DNA of 49,081 bases, from contig CAADTT010000108.1 of assembly GCA_900752065.1 (NCBI GenBank), forward strand, positions 1 through 49,081, written 5' to 3'. The stretch is from Lachnospiraceae bacterium (GTDB taxonomy: Bacteria; Bacillota; Clostridia; Lachnospirales; Lachnospiraceae). The notes under the pieces are model-generated. The model did no database searches. It saw only the letters and a list, made by a program, of their open reading frames with translations, and was not told the DNA's origin. A program made the position numbers and the translations under genes. Below, in pieces: positions 47,570 through 49,081 of this stretch; positions within the stretch are counted from its first letter, which is position 1; each line of letters begins with the position of its first letter.

Positions 47570-48403
47570 TTACGACTTTAAGGCCCGCAAGGTATCATCA
47601 TACAGCCCTTTTTTGTCATTCCTCTCACTGTTAATATAATTATTATAAATCATATCCATGATAACAAGAAGAGGATACTGCGGAGAAATAATATTTCCCC
47701 GTTCCAGATACTCCAGCGAAGCTACAAGAACGATCTCATCGCAGAAGTCTGCATAATTATCTTTTGCATTTGAAGTAAAGATTACCGTTCTGGCTCCCCG
47801 CCTGTGCGCTTCCTTCAATAAATAGAGAACTTCCTCCGTCTCACCGCTGATTGTAAAACCGCAGACCATGCTTTTCTTATTTTGAAAAACAGCTTCAATC
47901 CGCATCCTGTCTGTGTCATCCAGAGCATCGATATTGATGCCTATGCGCATAAACCTGTTTTCCATCTCGTTGGCTGCAAGTCCTGAATTTCCTTTTCCGC
48001 ATACTACCACGCGTTCAGTATCATATAAATAACCTACGATCCTCGCAATCTGCGCCTCATCTATAAGGCTATAAGTCTTCTGTAGCAGCTCCTGATATGT
48101 ATTCAGTACCATTTTTATACTATTATCATCAAACTCACTTTTCTCAGCAAAGCTTTTCTCGTACTGATAAATAAATTCCCGATATCCCCGGAATCCGCAC
48201 TTTTTTGCAAACCTGGAAAGGGATGCCTCGGACACAAAAATTTCCTGTGCAATACTCTGTGCTGAAAAATCAAGTTCTTTTTGATTATTCAGAAAAAAGT
48301 CAGCAATATTCTTTTCAACATGGGTAAAGCTGCTGTATTTTGACTCAATAATCGGAATAATCGACTTTACATAATATTCCATAGCGATTACCATTTTGCT
48401 CAT
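47570..48403 (-). CDS. RpiR/MurR-family transcriptional regulator
   Basis: This 277-residue regulator has an N-terminal RpiR helix-turn-helix (about residues 15-85; SAQSIAQEIFVSEASLSRFAKKCGF). The C-terminal SIS domain (about 115-260; VVVCGKGNSGLAANEMENRFMRIG and GFTISGETEEVLYLLKEAHRRGA) binds phosphosugars. It probably controls the sugar-uptake genes that follow, responding to the phosphorylated sugar. The start is only moderately supported: GGAT is the best Shine-Dalgarno-like site, and internal ATGs at 48391 and 48379 are possible. The leader is short because its promoter lies at 48427-48455. Confidence 0.9.
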   Translation of the reverse strand: MSKMVIAMEYYVKSIIPIIESKYSSFTHVEKNIADFFLNNQKELDFSAQSIAQEIFVSEASLSRFAKKCGFRGYREFIYQYEKSFAEKSEFDDNSIKMVLNTYQELLQKTYSLIDEAQIARIVGYLYDTERVVVCGKGNSGLAANEMENRFMRIGINIDALDDTDRMRIEAVFQNKKSMVCGFTISGETEEVLYLLKEAHRRGARTVIFTSNAKDNYADFCDEIVLVASLEYLERGNIISPQYPLLVIMDMIYNNYINSERNDKKGLYDDTLRALKS

Positions 48404-48426
48404 TTTTATCCATTTGGCTATCTCTG

Positions 48427-48455
48427 ATTATATCATTCTTTTAAAATACTTTCAA
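48427..48455 (-). promoter_or_regulatory. Promoter of the RpiR-YesL-ABC operon
   Basis: On the minus strand, TTGAAA (48450-48455), 17 bases, TATAAT (48427-48432). It is close to consensus and 24 bases before the start codon. The rest of 48404-48692 is AT-rich and I see no gene in it. Confidence 0.7.
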
Positions 48456-48640
48456 TATCAATATTTATTTTGGATTTTACTTTCATCTTTTGGGCTATTT
48501 GACCATTATTTCCCCTGAATTTTGTTCATTTTTGTTCACATTATTCGTCTTTATGTTTACTCTTTCTTTTTTCAGAATATTTATGATACTTCAGACAGCT
48601 TCCATGTTGCATGCCGTCACCTGGCTCTTTTCCCGCAGGA

Positions 48641-48690
48641 ATAAAAATACCGTATTTACCCAAACCTTATTGTTCGAATAAATACGGTAT
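48641..48690 (-). terminator. Terminator of the tRNA operon
   Basis: ATACCGTATTTA (48647-48658) pairs perfectly with TAAATACGGTAT (48679-48690) around a 20-base loop. TTTTTAT follows on the minus strand. It starts 3 bases beyond the 3' end of tRNA-Leu. Confidence 0.8.
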
Positions 48691-48692
48691 AC

Positions 48693-48778
48693 TGCCGGCG
48701 ACCGGAATCGAACCGGTACGGGAGATTAGTCCCGCAGGATTTTAAGTCCTGTGCGTCTGCCAGTTCCGCCACGCCGGC
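48693..48778 (-). tRNA. tRNA-Leu (TAA anticodon)
   Basis: An 86-nt class II tRNA with a long variable arm. The acceptor stem is GCCGGCG/CGCCGGC with discriminator A. The anticodon loop is CTTAAAA, reading UUA. The T-loop GGTTCGATTCC is normal. The 3' CCA is not encoded. It is last in the cluster. Confidence 0.95.
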
Positions 48779-48799
48779 ATTTGCCAAAGATTCGGCAAA

Positions 48800-48872
48800 T
48801 GGGACCTATAGGGCTCGAACCTATGACCCTCTGCTTGTAAGGCAGATGCTCTCCCAGCTGAGCTAAGATCCC
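48800..48872 (-). tRNA. tRNA-Val (TAC anticodon)
   Basis: A 73-nt cloverleaf. The acceptor is GGGATCT/AGGTCCC, the anticodon stem TCTGC/GCAGA with loop CTTACAA (anticodon TAC), and the T-arm GGTTCGAGCCC is in place. CCA is not encoded. Confidence 0.95.
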
Positions 48873-48907
48873 ATAAACGGTGTATCCTGCACTTTTCTCT
48901 GTGCAAA

Positions 48908-48981
48908 CGACCCAGATCGGACTCGAACCGACGACCTTCGCCGTGACAGGGCGACGCTCTAACCAACTGAGCCACTGGGCC
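48908..48981 (-). tRNA. tRNA-Asp (GTC anticodon)
   Basis: A 74-nt cloverleaf. The acceptor is GGCCCAG/CTGGGTC with discriminator G, as usual for Asp. The anticodon loop is CTGTCAC. CCA is not encoded. Confidence 0.95.
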
Positions 48982-49006
48982 TTATTGTCAATATTTAAAA
49001 GAAAAA

Positions 49007-49080
49007 TGGACCTTCGGGGACTCGAACCCAGGACCGACCGGTTATGAGCCGGTTGCTCTAACCAACTGAGCTAAAGGTCC
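49007..49080 (-). tRNA. tRNA-Met elongator (CAT anticodon; Ile2 possible)
   Basis: A 74-nt cloverleaf. The acceptor is GGACCTT/AAGGTCC, and the anticodon stem ACCGG/CCGGT carries loop CTCATAA. The paired G1-C72 and the lack of three G-C pairs in the anticodon stem argue against the initiator tRNA. A lysidine-modified Ile2 tRNA cannot be excluded by sequence alone. It is the first gene of the cluster visible here; the promoter lies beyond the window. Confidence 0.9.
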
Positions 49081-49081
49081 A

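Noticed and set aside
48490..48681. 63-codon hydrophobic plus-strand frame upstream of the tRNA genes
   Set aside because: It starts at TTG without a ribosome binding site and overlaps the tRNA-operon terminator; the AT-rich sequence explains the Phe/Leu content.

Overview
The window looks like a chromosomal segment of a gut-type Clostridia, most probably Lachnospiraceae. This is an inference from gene content: type III glutamine synthetases, a ThiT-type thiamine transporter, YesM/YesN sensor pairs, CdaR and RpiR regulators, and many lipoproteins with Glu/Thr/Ala-rich linkers. GC content is moderate and Shine-Dalgarno sites are strong (GGAGG). Coding is dense and mostly on the minus strand. 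I see no phage, insertion sequence, CRISPR array or rRNA.

Left part (1-13.3 kb, mostly minus strand). A thiamine transporter overlaps a riboflavin kinase-like gene whose FAD-synthetase half looks degenerate. Upstream lie pth, mfd and a parvulin-like foldase lipoprotein. Next is an operon for a membrane-anchored deacetylase-like protein and a trigger-factor-like lipoprotein. A small unrecognised membrane protein is divergent from it (plus strand). Then comes yigZ - murI - DUF1934.

Middle (13.6-29 kb). It holds a class A penicillin-binding protein (plus), a repeat-rich surface protein, a CorC/HlyC-type CBS protein (plus), a sigma-70-like protein lacking region 4, a C-terminal processing protease and a CdaR-type regulator. 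Two tandem type III glutamine synthetases and a class II fructose-bisphosphate aldolase follow.

Right part (29-49 kb). A sugar-sensing and uptake block comprises a four-gene operon (AraC-type response regulator, YesM-type kinase, membrane-anchored sugar-binding protein, MglB-like lipoprotein) next to mglB-mglA-mglC. Direct repeats spaced 21 bp lie just upstream of the mglB promoter and may be where the response regulator acts. After a lipid kinase, an AGCS symporter and an SDR reductase, a second sugar-uptake operon follows: RpiR regulator, YesL protein, family 1 binding protein and two permeases. The window ends in four tRNA genes (Met/Ile2, Asp, Val, Leu).

The intergenic DNA is the least ordinary part. 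At least four small families of palindromic repeats recur at gene ends. One has GTAACAGTTCAG-type termini and comes in 29, 66 and 163 bp forms; the ends of the two longer forms supply the stop codon of the adjacent gene.
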